64,000 nt of DNA, from the NCBI RefSeq assembly GCF_000346465.2, contig NC_034009.1:46096240-46160239 (forward strand). The letters run 5' to 3'. Position 1 is the first letter of the stretch; every line of letters starts with the position of its first letter. The position numbers and the translations under genes were made by a program. Shown here piece by piece: positions 23,773 through 35,428 of this stretch. Under the pieces are notes generated by a model that saw nothing but the letters and a program-made list of their open reading frames with translations, did no database searches and was not told the origin of the DNA. Origin of the DNA: Prunus persica. Taxonomy: Eukaryota > Streptophyta > Magnoliopsida > Rosales > Rosaceae.

Positions 23773-26394
23773 TCAATGCTCTAGATGGAATACATATTCT
23801 GTCAAGTTCTGCAATTTTCTGGCATCCAGTTTCTGCTCTGTAACAATGGGCTGCTTCTTCACAGTAAGCATTTGAGAAGCAGGGTCCACAGCCCAACCTT
23901 GCTGTTGTACAACTGCATATGACAACCAAATCTCAAGAATTTGCAACATAAATGATAACATGCCTAAAAGCATATGTATGCAATTAATGGAAAAAATCAT
24001 AAAATATTATCCTCTTTTATATTGAGGAAATAAGTCGTTATTTATGATAAGCAGTGCCATCGAAGACTTGGCAGCCTTTAAAGCAAAAAGAACTGTTTTT
24101 AAAGGGAATATAAGAAAAACCAAAGAAAAACTGTAGTTAATCAAGGTTCTTAAAGCTCTTCTCCGAGATTTTACATCCAAAATTCTCCAAAATGTAGGCA
24201 GGTACGCCTTTCTTCTTATATTTTAATTTGATCAACAGTATGGACAGAACACCCAAATCCACCATAACATAGACATTTACCAAGACAATAGGATTAGGTA
24301 TGAACAAAATTACACCAAAGCCAACTCTGCCACTGCGTTTAATCTTTTTCCAATCACCCATTGAGGCTTCTTAGTGACTTTTCAACTGGTTTATCATTCT
24401 TGATATATATATTCCTATGTTTGTAAATCTCAAAAATTACCCCTCCTAAAGCAGCGGAACCTTTTTACAGAGAATCTACTTATTCAGGACGAATATGCTT
24501 CAAAAAGGTCATACCTCCAACTGTTACATGGTTAATTTCCCATGATATATCTACTATCTTTTCTCATAGACAAAAACGATTTTGGTTTTTCGATTTTTTT
24601 GGCAATTCCGTATGTTCTTAATGTGCAGCAACGAAACAGGGTTACTAACTGGACAAAGCATTAAGATGTTTGCTTTTCATTTTTTCAGAAAATAAACTTA
24701 ACCCCGGGAGCAATTTGGAACATATACATTTGTGAAAACAGAAGCTTACAAGTTGTGGCATCATCCTCGCTCATTCCAAGGAAGAGAGCTGTATCTTGGA
24801 TGCTTATTGTAGAATAGGCAGACTGCAGGAGCTGAAACATATTCTTTGTGTAAAGATCTGCAAGAAGTTCAGAAGACAATTAATTATGGCATGAAGTGCA
24901 TAAAACATAAGAATTAGTACTCTACAAGCTCCCTTAAACACCAGAAAAATAATGAAACAGAGTTATTTGAGTGTTGATCCCCTCATCAACAATTATCACA
25001 AAACTATAGAGATGTTTATATTTTCGATTCAGCTAAATATTCAAGTGTAAATTATGTTATGCAAGTCATCTGCATAGAACTTATAAGCACGACATGATAT
25101 ATTGAACTGGACAATTGTGTCCAGATTGGAAAGTACTTAAGACATCTTTCTCCACTGAAACAAGAGTAAATATCGTTGCTTCCCACTCCAAGATCAATAA
25201 AGGAATTGTAAGAAGACACAATGGAATAAACCTCATCCTGACTGTCAGATGGCTAGAACAGCTAAATCATCATCCCAAAGACATAATTAAAAATACTGAA
25301 GAGAGCATGAAGGTCTTCGTCTTGGAAGACAGCACTATATTAAGCATCAACAATGTTGTGCTTTGGAAAGAACCTTACAGAAGGAACTAGAACAGGCAAC
25401 AATGATATCAACTAACTAATTCTAGTAACACTGATGACAAGAAAGGCTTGGCATATGACAATTCAATTAACGAAGTGTTAGATAATGGATAAAAGGAACT
25501 AAATAATGTTAGCGAGTTGAACAATATCACTCTTTTGACTTGAGTGGATAAATTTGTCATAAATCTAAAAACCATATTATCATACATGTAGAAAACATAG
25601 ACAATACTGTTTTGTGATCTAGAAAAACTTGCCTGAAAAGGCTGCAACTAGACCTTGAGCTTCCTGACTCCAGTCATATCCACGAATAGCTTCATACACA
25701 CCCCCATAGTCTCGCACCCACAATTTCTGGCCAATTTTCCAAGCAGCAATGACTTCTGGATTACCCTCTTTGACTGTGGCAGGCATTGATTTCCAAAGAA
25801 ACCGCATGCTATTACTGCATATTCACCACCCGACAGATCAAATTCTAAATAAATGTAGAACAAAAATAACAAAATCAGATTTAAGTTTAACACAGGATAC
25901 CCCAAATAGCCAAACAACATTAACAATAAAATGCAAAATTGCAATACAACATGCAATCAAAACCCGTAATGGCAAGGCAATATTTTACTCTTCAAACCAT
26001 TATCAGAAATATATATATATATATATATTGCAGATTAAGCTAAAATAGAGGTATAGGGTTTGGGAGCAAGAATAATTAAAAAAGAGTAAATCCAAAATGT
26101 AAAAATAAAGAAAATTGAAACAAAAAAAAACATACATATCACCAGCGTAAATGTGACCGAGAAGATGAATGGCGTAGGGCCAGTCGTCCTGAAAAGCAAC
26201 GCCCTCGGCTGCGACCTGTACGATCAGAGAGAGAGGGAGAGAGAGCAGCGAATGAGAACCAAACTGAAAATTTTGAACTTTTTCTTTATGGATTGAAACC
26301 CAAATCAAACCTGAAGCATGTGTTCGTCACAGATATCGGCGACCTTTTCATAGGATTTGGAGTTCAAGGCCTCTGATACGAGAGAGAAATCCAT
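23773..26394 (-). CDS. CSN8: COP9 signalosome complex subunit 8
   Basis: Subunit of the nuclear COP9 signalosome, which removes NEDD8 from cullin-RING ligases and represses photomorphogenesis (COP9/FUS7 in Arabidopsis). Five minus-strand exons read in frame: 26311-26394, 26136-26215, 25633-25814, 24750-24857 and 23773-23912, giving 197 residues, the length I recall for Arabidopsis CSN8. Family signatures include DDWPYAIHLLGHIYAGD, RFLWKSMPA, YEAIRGYDWSQEA, MFQLLQSAYSTISI and the C-terminal LTEYVFHLEH. Intron 3 begins with GC instead of GT (CAG then GCAAGT), a known minor donor type. The gene looks intact. Confidence 0.96.
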
Positions 26395-26895
26395 GGCTGC
26401 TCTCTTTTCTTTGCTCCCTGTATTTTGTTACAGTGTCTATTATTTTTCTGATGAAATGTTAAAGCCCTGTTTGGTATCCTATCCAGTAGGAACTCAAAAA
26501 CGATGATTTTTCTTAAAAACAAGAGGGAACTCAAAAATGGTGATTCTTAAAAACTGGAGTTCTTAAATCCATTTTTTAAGATTTAAAAATTGTTTGTTAT
26601 ATAACTTGAAAAGTGTTTTTGAACCTTTAAATTTTGAAAACTTGTTTGGTTGAATTCTTGAAAATAAATTTTTTTTCCTTCATTTTTTATAATTAAGATA
26701 TTTTGATAAACATTATCAAAATTATATTAAACATATTATTTAACAATCACATTTTAATACCATTAATATATGATCTACAAGTTCAATTCTTCTTTAAGTC
26801 TTAATAAATTAAAACTAAATAAGACTTAAAGAATAGAATCCATCCACATTGCTCTACTTCTCTCTCGGTCACTTGAGAGTATGTCTGTTTCCAAA
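26395..26895. other. CSN8 upstream region and AT-rich spacer
   Basis: Includes the CSN8 promoter on the minus strand. From about 26467 a GCCCTGTTTGGTA-type phrase suggests an old MITE end, but no partner was found. Confidence 0.4.
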
Positions 26896-27246
26896 GGGCT
26901 CGTTCGGTGGTGTTTTCAGAGGCCATTTTCTGTTTTCATTCTCAGAAAACACTGAGATTTCTGAAATCATTTTCAACCTTTTAGTTATAATTCACTAAAA
27001 ATGCAGAATACATCTAAAGGATGTTTTCATTTTTAGAGAATATGGATTCACTGGGAAAAAAACAGTGCAGAAGCCACCATCATAACCAGTCAAACACCAC
27101 CCAAAAGCCACTATAGGCCAATCGAACCACAATGACCACAACAGACCAGCCACCTACTAATCGCACCACCACCTAGTCGAACCCAATCGACCATAACCAT
27201 CAATACCACCTATACAAATCGAAGTACCACCACCTACTCAACAAAC

Positions 27247-27253
27247 TGCCAAG

Positions 27254-27282
<29 letters not shown>
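27247..27282. repeat. (GA)n microsatellite
   Basis: Simple GA repeat within repeat block copy I; a shorter one with a following G-run is at the same place in copy II (about 50241-50270). Confidence 0.85.
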
Positions 27283-27284
<2 letters not shown>

Positions 27285-27721
27285 GGAAGGGAGGGTGTCG
27301 GCTAAAAGACTGCTTTCGAGAAATTATTATTATTATTATTTTGTTTTGTATTTGTTCAAAAATATTTTTATTTTTTTCAAGATAATTTCAGTCTTTAAAC
27401 AATATTAGAGTTTATTTTATTTGTTAAATTATACATTTTCATTGTTTATGTTACCAGACATGTTTTCACCAATTTTATTTTCTGAATATGTTTATCAATT
27501 GATCTACCAAACGTATTTCGAACCGTGAAAATACAAATTTATTTTCTCGTTTTCATTCTTTGAAAACATTCTCTAAAAACGTTATTAGACTGGCCCTCCG
27601 TGATCTAACCACTTCTTTTGTCTTTCTACCGTCTAGCAAATCCTTTAGCCATTATTTGCATTTTTTATATTGGTGTATATGCCTGTCTCCATCTTTTTCT
27701 TGTTTTCCAAGTGCCATAGAT

Positions 27722-27882
27722 CAAGATAATTAAGGTGGCGGGTACACTTTTCTGTACTAGTAGTTCTCCTATCTTCACTTTCTGGAAATGATTATTAAAT
27801 ACATAATGATACTTCAGTGATGAATCCTGTTATTAGTGAGAGAAAATGGTCATAAGAACAGTTGATGTAAAAGATTTCAGTT
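27722..27882 (+). pseudogene. WAT1-related remnant, internally deleted (copy I)
   Basis: TTAAGGTGGCGGGTACACTT and TATCTTCACTTTCTGGAAATG match the first exon of the WAT1 half-gene at 51765-51830. The sequence then jumps at ATTAAA to a segment matching that gene's 3' end (GATACTTCAGTGATGAATCC and onward). Copy II at 50780 retains 162 more bases between the same points. No open frame. Confidence 0.65.
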
Positions 27883-28160
27883 TTATAATGATGCAAAAGA
27901 CCAAATCCCAGATGCAATTCCACAAGGGTAAATGATCTAGGCCATTTTTTTTCATAAATAAAATTCTTTTTTTTTTCTCACGCAATGGGCTAATAGCTGA
28001 AAATCATTAGAATGTGAGGTATTAGAAATAATTTAAATTCTCATTCCCCAACATCGGCTGTAAAAATAAAATAATTGATGAAATAACTCTAGCCCAATTA
28101 GATGAACTGGTATTTTAGCCCTAAACCCTAAAATAATATGACAAAATTGTATATTTAAAG

Positions 28161-28230
28161 AGTATAGCCGTTCGGCTATACTATTAAAATATATTAAAAT
28201 ATTTTTAAGATATCGCCGCGCGGCTATACT
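28161..28230. repeat. GTATAGCCG palindrome pair
   Basis: AGTATAGCCG-TT-CGGCTATACT at 28161-28182 is a perfect 10-bp-arm palindrome. A second, damaged unit (ATCGCCGCGCGGCTATAC) lies at about 28212-28229. The same palindrome family recurs at 51363 and 54652-54762. Confidence 0.85.
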
Positions 28231-28261
28231 CGTAAAATATATTATTTTAGAGGTACACGAG

Positions 28262-28455
28262 GCTTGCACTCGCAGTCACAGCCATTTCGCTTCTCTATAA
28301 GCGCTTCCAAGCTTCAAACACTCGGTCTTGAACCTCTCTCTCACTCTCTCTCTCTCTCAACTCAAGGTTCGATTTTTTTCTTTCTTTTTGGTTGCTGCGT
28401 TGATTGGATTGGATTGAACTCTCTCTATGAAAACCATCAAATGTCATTCAGCTAT
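28262..28455 (+). repeat. Leader-like repeated segment
   Basis: GCTTGCACTCGCAGTCACAG, CAGCGCTTCCAAGCTTC-like text, a CT-rich run, a CTGCGTTGATTGGATT stretch, and ATGAAAACCATC at 28428. It recurs at 54790-54990 and partly at 55198-55315. It resembles the 5' UTR and first codons of a housekeeping gene. Because an RPL9 3' end lies just downstream, and plant RPL9 starts with Met-Lys-Thr-Ile, it may derive from an RPL9 5' end (inference). Confidence 0.5.
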
Positions 28456-28627
28456 TGAAATCTCCACTATGATAACAACTCCGTTGCTATAAAATCTTAA
28501 AATCCTTAGAAGAAACTCTGTGATAATCGTTTTTCCATTTAAACAAACAAAAAAATTTGCAAAATCAGAAATATACGTAAATTGGACGACATGGTAGCAA
28601 CGGAGAGAGACTCGAACTCGTAGTTAG

Positions 28628-28748
28628 GCGGTCTGGGCGGAGCTAGGCTGCCCCTAGGCGGCCCCTAGGCGGTCTGGGAGGAGGTAGACGGTAGAAGGTG
28701 GTCTGGCCGGATCTAGGCGTCCTGCACGGGTCTAGGCGGGTCTGCGTT
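28628..28748. repeat. GGCGG/CTAGGCGG minisatellite (copy I)
   Basis: Degenerate tandem phrases of the type GGTCTGGGCGGAGCTAGGCG, far more GC-rich than the surroundings. A cleaner version is at 51581-51730. Confidence 0.75.
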
Positions 28749-28749
28749 G

Positions 28750-28851
28750 GTGTTGAGGTCTGCTGCTCTCATAAACCAGAAGTGCCATGTGAAGAACAAG
28801 GATATTAGGAAGTTTCTTCATGGGATTTATGTGAGTGAGAAGAGTGATTAG
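28750..28851 (+). pseudogene. 60S ribosomal protein L9 C-terminal fragment
   Basis: The frame over 28750-28851 reads [20 protein letters not shown], then [11 protein letters not shown] and a stop. This is the well-conserved C-terminus of plant cytosolic RPL9. Only about 34 codons are present, fused on the left to the GGCGG minisatellite at GCGTTG. The rest of RPL9 is absent apart from a possible 5' leader near 28262. A gene fragment, not a functional gene. Confidence 0.82.
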
Positions 28852-29084
28852 ATTTTTGGGATTTGTTATCAGTGCTTTTTCTGATTTTGATTTTGAGTTT
28901 TTCATCTGTACTCTTCTTCTTTTTTCTTTTTTCTTTAAAAAAAAAAAAAAAAAAAACTTGTATGGAAATTTTGATGAGTAAGTTTTACCATATTTTGGGT
29001 TTCTGTTGCCAAATATAAATTCTAGAATTCTGGGATTATTTTATGCAGGTTATTGATTGTAATAAATTAACTTCAAGTGAGAAT

Positions 29085-31574
29085 CTAATGATGAGGTTGC
29101 ATTGCTTGCACTGAATCCAGGCACCAACACTTGTAGTTTGGTCTCGACATTTCATAAAGCTCATCGAGCGTCATCTTCTCAACTTTGTCGGTTTCCCATG
29201 AATCAAAACTTCCGGGGATGTCTTTTGCACGCATAGTAGCAAGTGATTCCACATTGCCTTCTTTCTGTTGATCTAGCCCACGGAATCTTTTGTACAGTCT
29301 CATAGCAGACACACAATCTTCATATGGATCATGAAAACCTGACACTAAATATTCACTGGAGCACTTAAAACTAGAGCCTGCTTCTACAAGCAAATAATAC
29401 AGACACTAAAAAAGTAAAAATCTGAGATGAAGAATAACTTGCCCTAGATATGTTCTGGTCAGGTACTTGAGCGGGTGGCTAACCAGATTTGTTTTCATCA
29501 CTGGATGGTAGCTTGCAGTATCCCTGCATATAGAATATATAACTGTCAAGCATCTAGAGGCTACAGAGAACAGACTTCTTTGCTCCAAGCTAAGCTTCTA
29601 GGAATCTATGTCAAATAGATGCCATATTAAAGCTGGTCCTTTATGCAAAATTTCATCATGACTAAGGCCATAATCTTGACTGGCCTGAATGAAAAGAAGT
29701 ACAGCCATAAATGCAATTGTCCAAGAAACATTGACACCATATACAAAGCAGCCCGAACACTATGGCCTATATAATAAGAAGGGAGTGAAGAGAAGAATAA
29801 AGAGTGCATATGAGAACCAAAGCATAACATGACATGATAATCCAATCAGATCTACAAAAATTATAGAAACACTGTGCTCATAATTCACATATCTCAAAAA
29901 GAGGATTACAGAAGGGGAAAAAAAAAAAAAAAAAAAACTCTTATACCTAAGCAGGTAATCAGGGCAGTTTATTCTCAAGCAATCCAAATCATTCTCTAAA
30001 CTATGCCCTACAAGAATCTTGGTCTTTCCATTCTACAAAATTTGCAAACTTTATCTTGCACTTTTTGGAGTGGCATGCCATCTCTGAGATGCTCCATATC
30101 TGGAATGGAAACATTGTCAACATGTGGGAATGATCAGAGGCCTATTCACAAAATTCTTGAAATAAATCAAAGATGAGAAACATCACACACTAGTACCTGT
30201 AATGAATGACAGGATCTTGGGGCTGCACGTAAGTGTGGAAGAGGATAGTCTCATCTTCATCAATCAGGCACACCCTTGCACGCAGGTAGTGATCCATCAC
30301 TTCCACCAGCAACCATTTCACAATCCAGAGCAATTGCTTCCGTACCATCTCCAATGTGATTTTCCTTGCTGGAGTTTATATCATATTTAAATTCTTCACA
30401 TGGCTCCATCGTTGTTCCCTGCAACCCTTCGACTTAAAATATAAGTAATGTATGTGCATATCTATATAATGTTGCAGCTAAGAGTATCTTAAAGGGTAAG
30501 AGATTCAGAATACTGGAAGATGACAAGTTTCTCAATTCCATACGGTATGTGCATATCTATATACTGTTGCAGCTAAGATTGTCTTTAATGGGTAAAAAGG
30601 GTAAAAGATTCAGAATACTGGAAGATGACAAGTTTCTCTATTCCATACAGGATGCTTGATGTTCAACTAATCAACTTACCAGAGAAACAGGCGCAGATAG
30701 GCGACACATATATTTATGCGAGCTCAGAGAAGTAGGGCTATCAAAAAGCTTCAAACATAGATCACAACCTTGTTCAGAGAAAACCCTCTTGCAATCTTCT
30801 TTTGCCAGTGGTCCTAAATCATAGCAACCAGGGAAAGGAAATTAAACAACAAGCAATCTTATAGATGAATCAAAATGACTATGCAATGATCGGATCAATT
30901 ACAATGCAACACGGAATATTACATCTCACTAGTGATATGCTCTCTCTGTGATTCAAAAGATTTGAAGTGCGACACACTCCACATCTAGGCTGATGAACTG
31001 AATGGAAAGAGACATTAATGTGCTCGACAAGATGTTCCTTTTTCTTATACAGCTTGTAGCATGCAGCACATTTGTACCTGCAAGCCCACAGGTCAAGAAT
31101 CTTTTCAAAACATTTACATATAAAAACCATCACATATCACACTGGAATTTGGGTACATACCTAGTAGTACAGTTTGGCAACTAGTTTTGCATTTGTTCTT
31201 AAATATTCAAGTTCAGATACACTACTATAGCAAGACAATTGGGATTAATTAAGTAAACTGATCGCCAAGGAAGATTTGTTTCCAAAAGCAAAGGAAATTT
31301 ATTTCCAAATCAAGAAAAATACTTCAATAAAACTAGAATAAAACAATGCGTAATAAACCATGTCAAATTTTGCAAGGCACCTAATTAACTTAGCAGAAAA
31401 GTTCATAAATAAGCCACCCAAACAAAATCTATATTCAATTTCTCAGCAAACATGCAAGTCGTTGTGGAAATGTGGAAATAAAAGCCATAAACCTCACAAA
31501 TTGCGGAATATGTAAGAGACACAGAGAGAGATGGTTGTGTTTGTGTTTTTTGGAAATTCTGGTTCCAAGTCCAT
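29085..31574 (-). pseudogene. C2H2 zinc-finger DEDDh 3'-5' exonuclease pseudogene
   Basis: Resembles plant RNA exonuclease family members that carry two C2H2-like fingers before a DEDDh domain. Minus-strand pieces in order: possible first exon from ATG 31574 (MDLEPEFPKN); finger exon near 30950-31080 (YKCAACYKLYKKKEHLVEHI); second finger 30681-30813 (QGCDLCLKLFDSP); catalytic DCEMV motif near 30280-30330; ARVCLIDEDETILFHTYVQP; KILVGHSLENDLD near 29970-30030; and HDPYEDCVSAMRLYKR in the last exon (29085-29393). Lesions: frameshifts in the finger exon (CGVC/KSFES), after DCEMV, and before ILVGH, plus a TAG in the ILVGH frame where Tyr is expected. The family is clear; a functional product is unlikely. 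Confidence 0.75.
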
Positions 31575-32448
31575 GGAGCCCAGAGCTGCTCTCAGCAAAG
31601 CCGTCGACGAGGCTTCAAAATTGGCGGGAAAACAGCAGTACGAGAAACGTGCACAAAATGTAGGTGAGCCCAAATGGGGGATGCTTTTTCTGACTTCTCA
31701 CAGAGAGTCGGACAGAGACGGAGGGTTTATTGGGGGTTTTCAAGTTTTTTTTTTTTTTTTGAAAGGGTTTTTCAAGTAATTGTAACATTAATTTCTCTAT
31801 GCGACCGTCACACCACGCTAACATATTTTCCATGTCAGTCGTTACATGTTTGACGTGTCGCTTGTTACGTGTTATAATTTGGATGGATTAATGAATGACA
31901 TACAAAATTTGTCATAAAACAACCTTTTTTATTTTAATGATGATAAGTTGCAATAACGGTCACCTCACAATTATATACCGTGTTCGATTTCAATTTCGCT
32001 CGTTTGTAAAAGAAAAACGGCACGAAGATGTATGGTCTTCGAGATCACTTACCTTGAATATCAACTATATGAATATAAAGTACATTTAAATGAAGCACTC
32101 GGTTATAGGACTCTATTGCTCCACCACTAAAGACAGTTAAACAAAGCTAGCCAACCAAAAAAAGCACAAAGATAGCGAACGAGCTAAACTTGAGGAGGAG
32201 GAGAAGCGAAACTGCAGAACCTTCATATTTTCACTTCCGTCCGTCCATAGTGATTTCGCGATAGCTAGCTAACCATTACGACTGATCCCCAACAACGTTC
32301 TAAACAAACTTAGGAGCATTACGAATATTAAATCCGGCTATAAATATCTCTCTCCATTCTCGTTCTTTCATATCTGTAAAGAGTTGAAGAGAAAAACCTT
32401 GCTGTAGCTATTTCTGTGCATGAGAGAGTTGGAAAGTACATATATATA
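31575..32448. other. Spacer and pectate lyase upstream region
   Basis: A plus-strand ATG at 31573 opposite the exonuclease start opens a short frame, judged a shadow. There is a T-run at about 31746. No other gene seen. CTATAAATATCTCTC at 32338-32352 is a plausible TATA region for the pectate lyase. Confidence 0.45.
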
Positions 32449-34387
32449 ATGGATTGTCATGGATGCCCAAATGGCAATGCCAATATCTGGCGCTTTGTTC
32501 TGTGCCTTTTGATCGCCATTGCCGGCTTCGCTCCAAACCCGAGTTTAGCTAAGAAAACAAAAGTTGATGGGTTGAAATTGAATGTGATCGATGGTTGCTG
32601 GAGATGGAACTCGGATTGGAGAAGTAACCGGCAGGAACTTGCATTATGCTCAGTGGGATTTTCTGGGAAGATGAGCAACAACATAGGAAGAGATGTCATA
32701 TACTATCAAGTCACGGACCCAAGTGACAATGCGTTGGACCCCAAACCGGGAACTTTGAGATATGGGGTTACCATGATCAAAGGGAAAAAGTGGATCACCT
32801 TCCAGAGGGACATGCGCATTAGGCTTGACAAACCACTTCTCATTAGTAGCTTCACTGCCATTGATGGAAGAGGTGCTAATGTTCACATTGCTGGTAATGC
32901 ATGCTTGCTGGTCTTTCAGGTACGTATATTAATTACATTTATATACACACACATACGTATTTAATTGGCTAGTTAGTGTTCAAACTTAAGACCACTAGTA
33001 TGTAAGTCAAAACTCTTTTTCATTGGACTAGATGCCATTGACATTCATAAGTATATTTAAGATAATGTAGTAAGTACCAAATTTATATACTTATAATATA
33101 TTCATAAGTATATTCAAATTTCAATCTAACACTCGGAGTTTATTGAAAAAGTAATCTTCTGTTCTTATTTAAGGCTGAAAATCTAACTGACCTATATTGT
33201 AACCAAAGAAGAATCTAATTAGCATGTATGGGGTAGTTAGATAACCTAAACCCTTGATTTTCTTTTTCTAAGTGAGGGATCATATAGTTGAGACAGTTTT
33301 GAGTGGTATGATCACACCGCACGTGCTATTATCTACTGTTATAATATGGGTGAACGACATGTATTATATATATATATATATATATATCTCTCATGGAACT
33401 AGCTAGGGATTAGTTTTTATAGATAAATACATGCATTATAAGTAAATTTGTAACACCACATGACAGTCTTGCTATGATTTTTTGGAGATTGAATGTAGTA
33501 AAGATATCTTGTGTACATTTTCATGCATGTAAACTAATTATATTATTATTTTAAACGTTATCAGGCAAGCAATATAATCATCCATGGCCTTCGAATCCAT
33601 CATTGCCGACCCCAACCACCAAGCTCAGTTATGGGTCCAGAAGGAAAGATAATGCCAATAGGGCAGGTTGATGGAGATGCAATCAGGTTGGTAACTGCAT
33701 CAAAGGTTTGGATAGACCACAATACACTCTACGAGTGCCAGGACGGTCTTCTCGATGTTACTCGCGGATCTACCCATATCACCATCTCCAACAATTGGTT
33801 CAGAGACCAGGACAAGGTTATGCTTCTCGGCCATGATGATGGCTACTTTCGGGACAAGAACATGAGGGTAACCGTTGTGTACAACCATTTTGGACCCAAC
33901 TGCAACCAAAGAATGCCAAGGTAAAGGCCCCTAGGCTAGCTATATCGATATATTAATTGAGATCGCTGGCTACCTTTAGTTTTCAAGTCCTCTAGTTATT
34001 AATATTAGCAAAGTATGTAGGTAATATATGTAGTATATGTAGGAAGTGTGGGACATTTTCACCTTCGTATTCTCAACAGAGAGTGAGTATTATATTACTT
34101 ACTATTGCATGCATGCAGGATTCGCTATGGATATGCACATGTCGTGAATAACCTTTACAGAGAATGGTCGCAGTATGCCATTGGGGGAAGCATGAACCCT
34201 AGTGTTAAGAGTGAAGCCAACCTCTTCATTGCACCAAAATCGGGAAACAAGAAAGAGGTAATTATTAACTCAAATGTATGTATATTCAAGTTAAAATGCA
34301 ATGCCCTTAATTAATTACTTAATGATGTTCCATGTACGCATAGATCACTTGGAGGAAGGACAGCGTTGGAGACAAAGAATCCTGGAA
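32449..34387 (+). pseudogene. Pectate lyase, exons 1-3 and 5' part of exon 4 (disrupted by CACTA)
   Basis: Pectate lyases (PL1 family) are secreted enzymes that cleave de-esterified pectin by beta-elimination with calcium. Exons 32449-32919, 33565-33920, 34119-34257 and 34344-34387 are open. The N-terminus has a hydrophobic signal peptide (about residues 13-35). Motifs: DPKPGTLRYG, ITFQRDMRIRL, FTAIDGRGANVHI, WIDHNTLYECQDGLLDV, DKVMLLGHDDGYFRDKNM, NHFGPNCNQRMPR (catalytic Arg region), and [11 protein letters not shown]. Exon 4 stops being pectate lyase after ESW at 34387, where the CACTA element begins; read-through meets TAG at 34524. The rest of the exon is at 49333-49510. Joined, the frame would be 395 residues, normal for the family. 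Confidence 0.93.
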
Positions 34388-35351
34388 CACTACTACAAAA
34401 AAGCAAAAAGACGACGGTAAATCACCGTCGTGTATTTGGTTTTTCAATCACTACAAGGAAAAACCCTTTTGGCGACCACCAGTTTTGGTCGCTAAAAACT
34501 GTCAATTCGTCGCCAAAACCCTTTAGCGACGAAATAATTTCGTCGCTAGTTTGGTCGCCTAAGGCTCGTGGCTGAAAGTAAAAGTGACAAAAGGCGACGA
34601 AAAAAAATTTTCGTCGCCAAAACCTTTATGCGACCAATTGGTTTCGTCGCCTTTCAATAATTAGTTCGTCGCCTATAAAGACAGATTCCCGCAAAAATAC
34701 CAAAATTTGCCGCGAACTGAAGAAGGATTAGGCGACCAATAGATTGGTTGGTCGCCGATAGTTTTTGGTGACTACCAGATTTTGGTCGCTAAAGCTCACA
34801 CAGTTGGTCGCTAAAATATGTATATTTTGTGTTTTTAATTATTTTATTTATATTATGTTTTGTGATAATATTAACCTTTTGTGCATTAACATATTGTAAT
34901 TTCGAAAAACAATAAATTTAGATCAATAGATCAATAGAAAATTACATGAATACAAATTTCTCTCATTCAAAAGTACACAAGCGTACTAGTCATTCAAGTA
35001 CACATAACATATCCAAATTCCACTAAAACACTGGAGGCCAAGCTCCATATATTCTTGCCCTTGGTAAACCCAAGTTCTGCAATCATTATTTCTCCACTCT
35101 AAGACTATTACCAAGCTTGTATACTATTTTGAACAAAACAAAATACATGTATACTATGCCTTTTGTATCCTCAAGTTTTGTAGTCATGATCTTTAACACC
35201 TGTGGGATAGGGGCTGTGATCTAATATCGTGGAATTCCCCAACACTGCCAATTGTTTGCTTGACCTTCTCAAACTCATCATCTTCCTTTACAAAAGAAAC
35301 AAAATAAGAAATATGCTCAAGAAGATGCCAAAACCAAGAAAATTAAAATTA

Positions 35352-35426
<75 letters not shown>
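35352..35426. repeat. (TA)n(GA)n compound microsatellite
   Basis: TA dinucleotides followed by a GA run of over 50 bases, within the nested element. Confidence 0.9.

Positions 35427-35428
<2 letters not shown>

Larger units (their letters stand above)
26896..28756. repeat. Repeat block copy I (paralogous to 49890-51735)
   Basis: About 1.8 kb that matches 49890-51735 almost throughout, though left flanks differ. It starts with GGCTCGTTCGGTGGTGTTTT and includes a MITE-like part ending GTTATTAGACTGGCCC at about 27597 (imperfect inverted ends), a (GA)n tract, a WAT1 remnant, a GTATAGCCG palindrome pair, a leader-like segment, and the GGCGG minisatellite. It ends in GCGGGTCTGCGTTG, where an RPL9 fragment begins. 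Confidence 0.75.

Noticed and set aside
31531..31779. Plus-strand ORF beginning near ATG 31573
   Set aside because: No recognised similarity; it lies opposite the likely first exon of the exonuclease and runs into low-complexity sequence.
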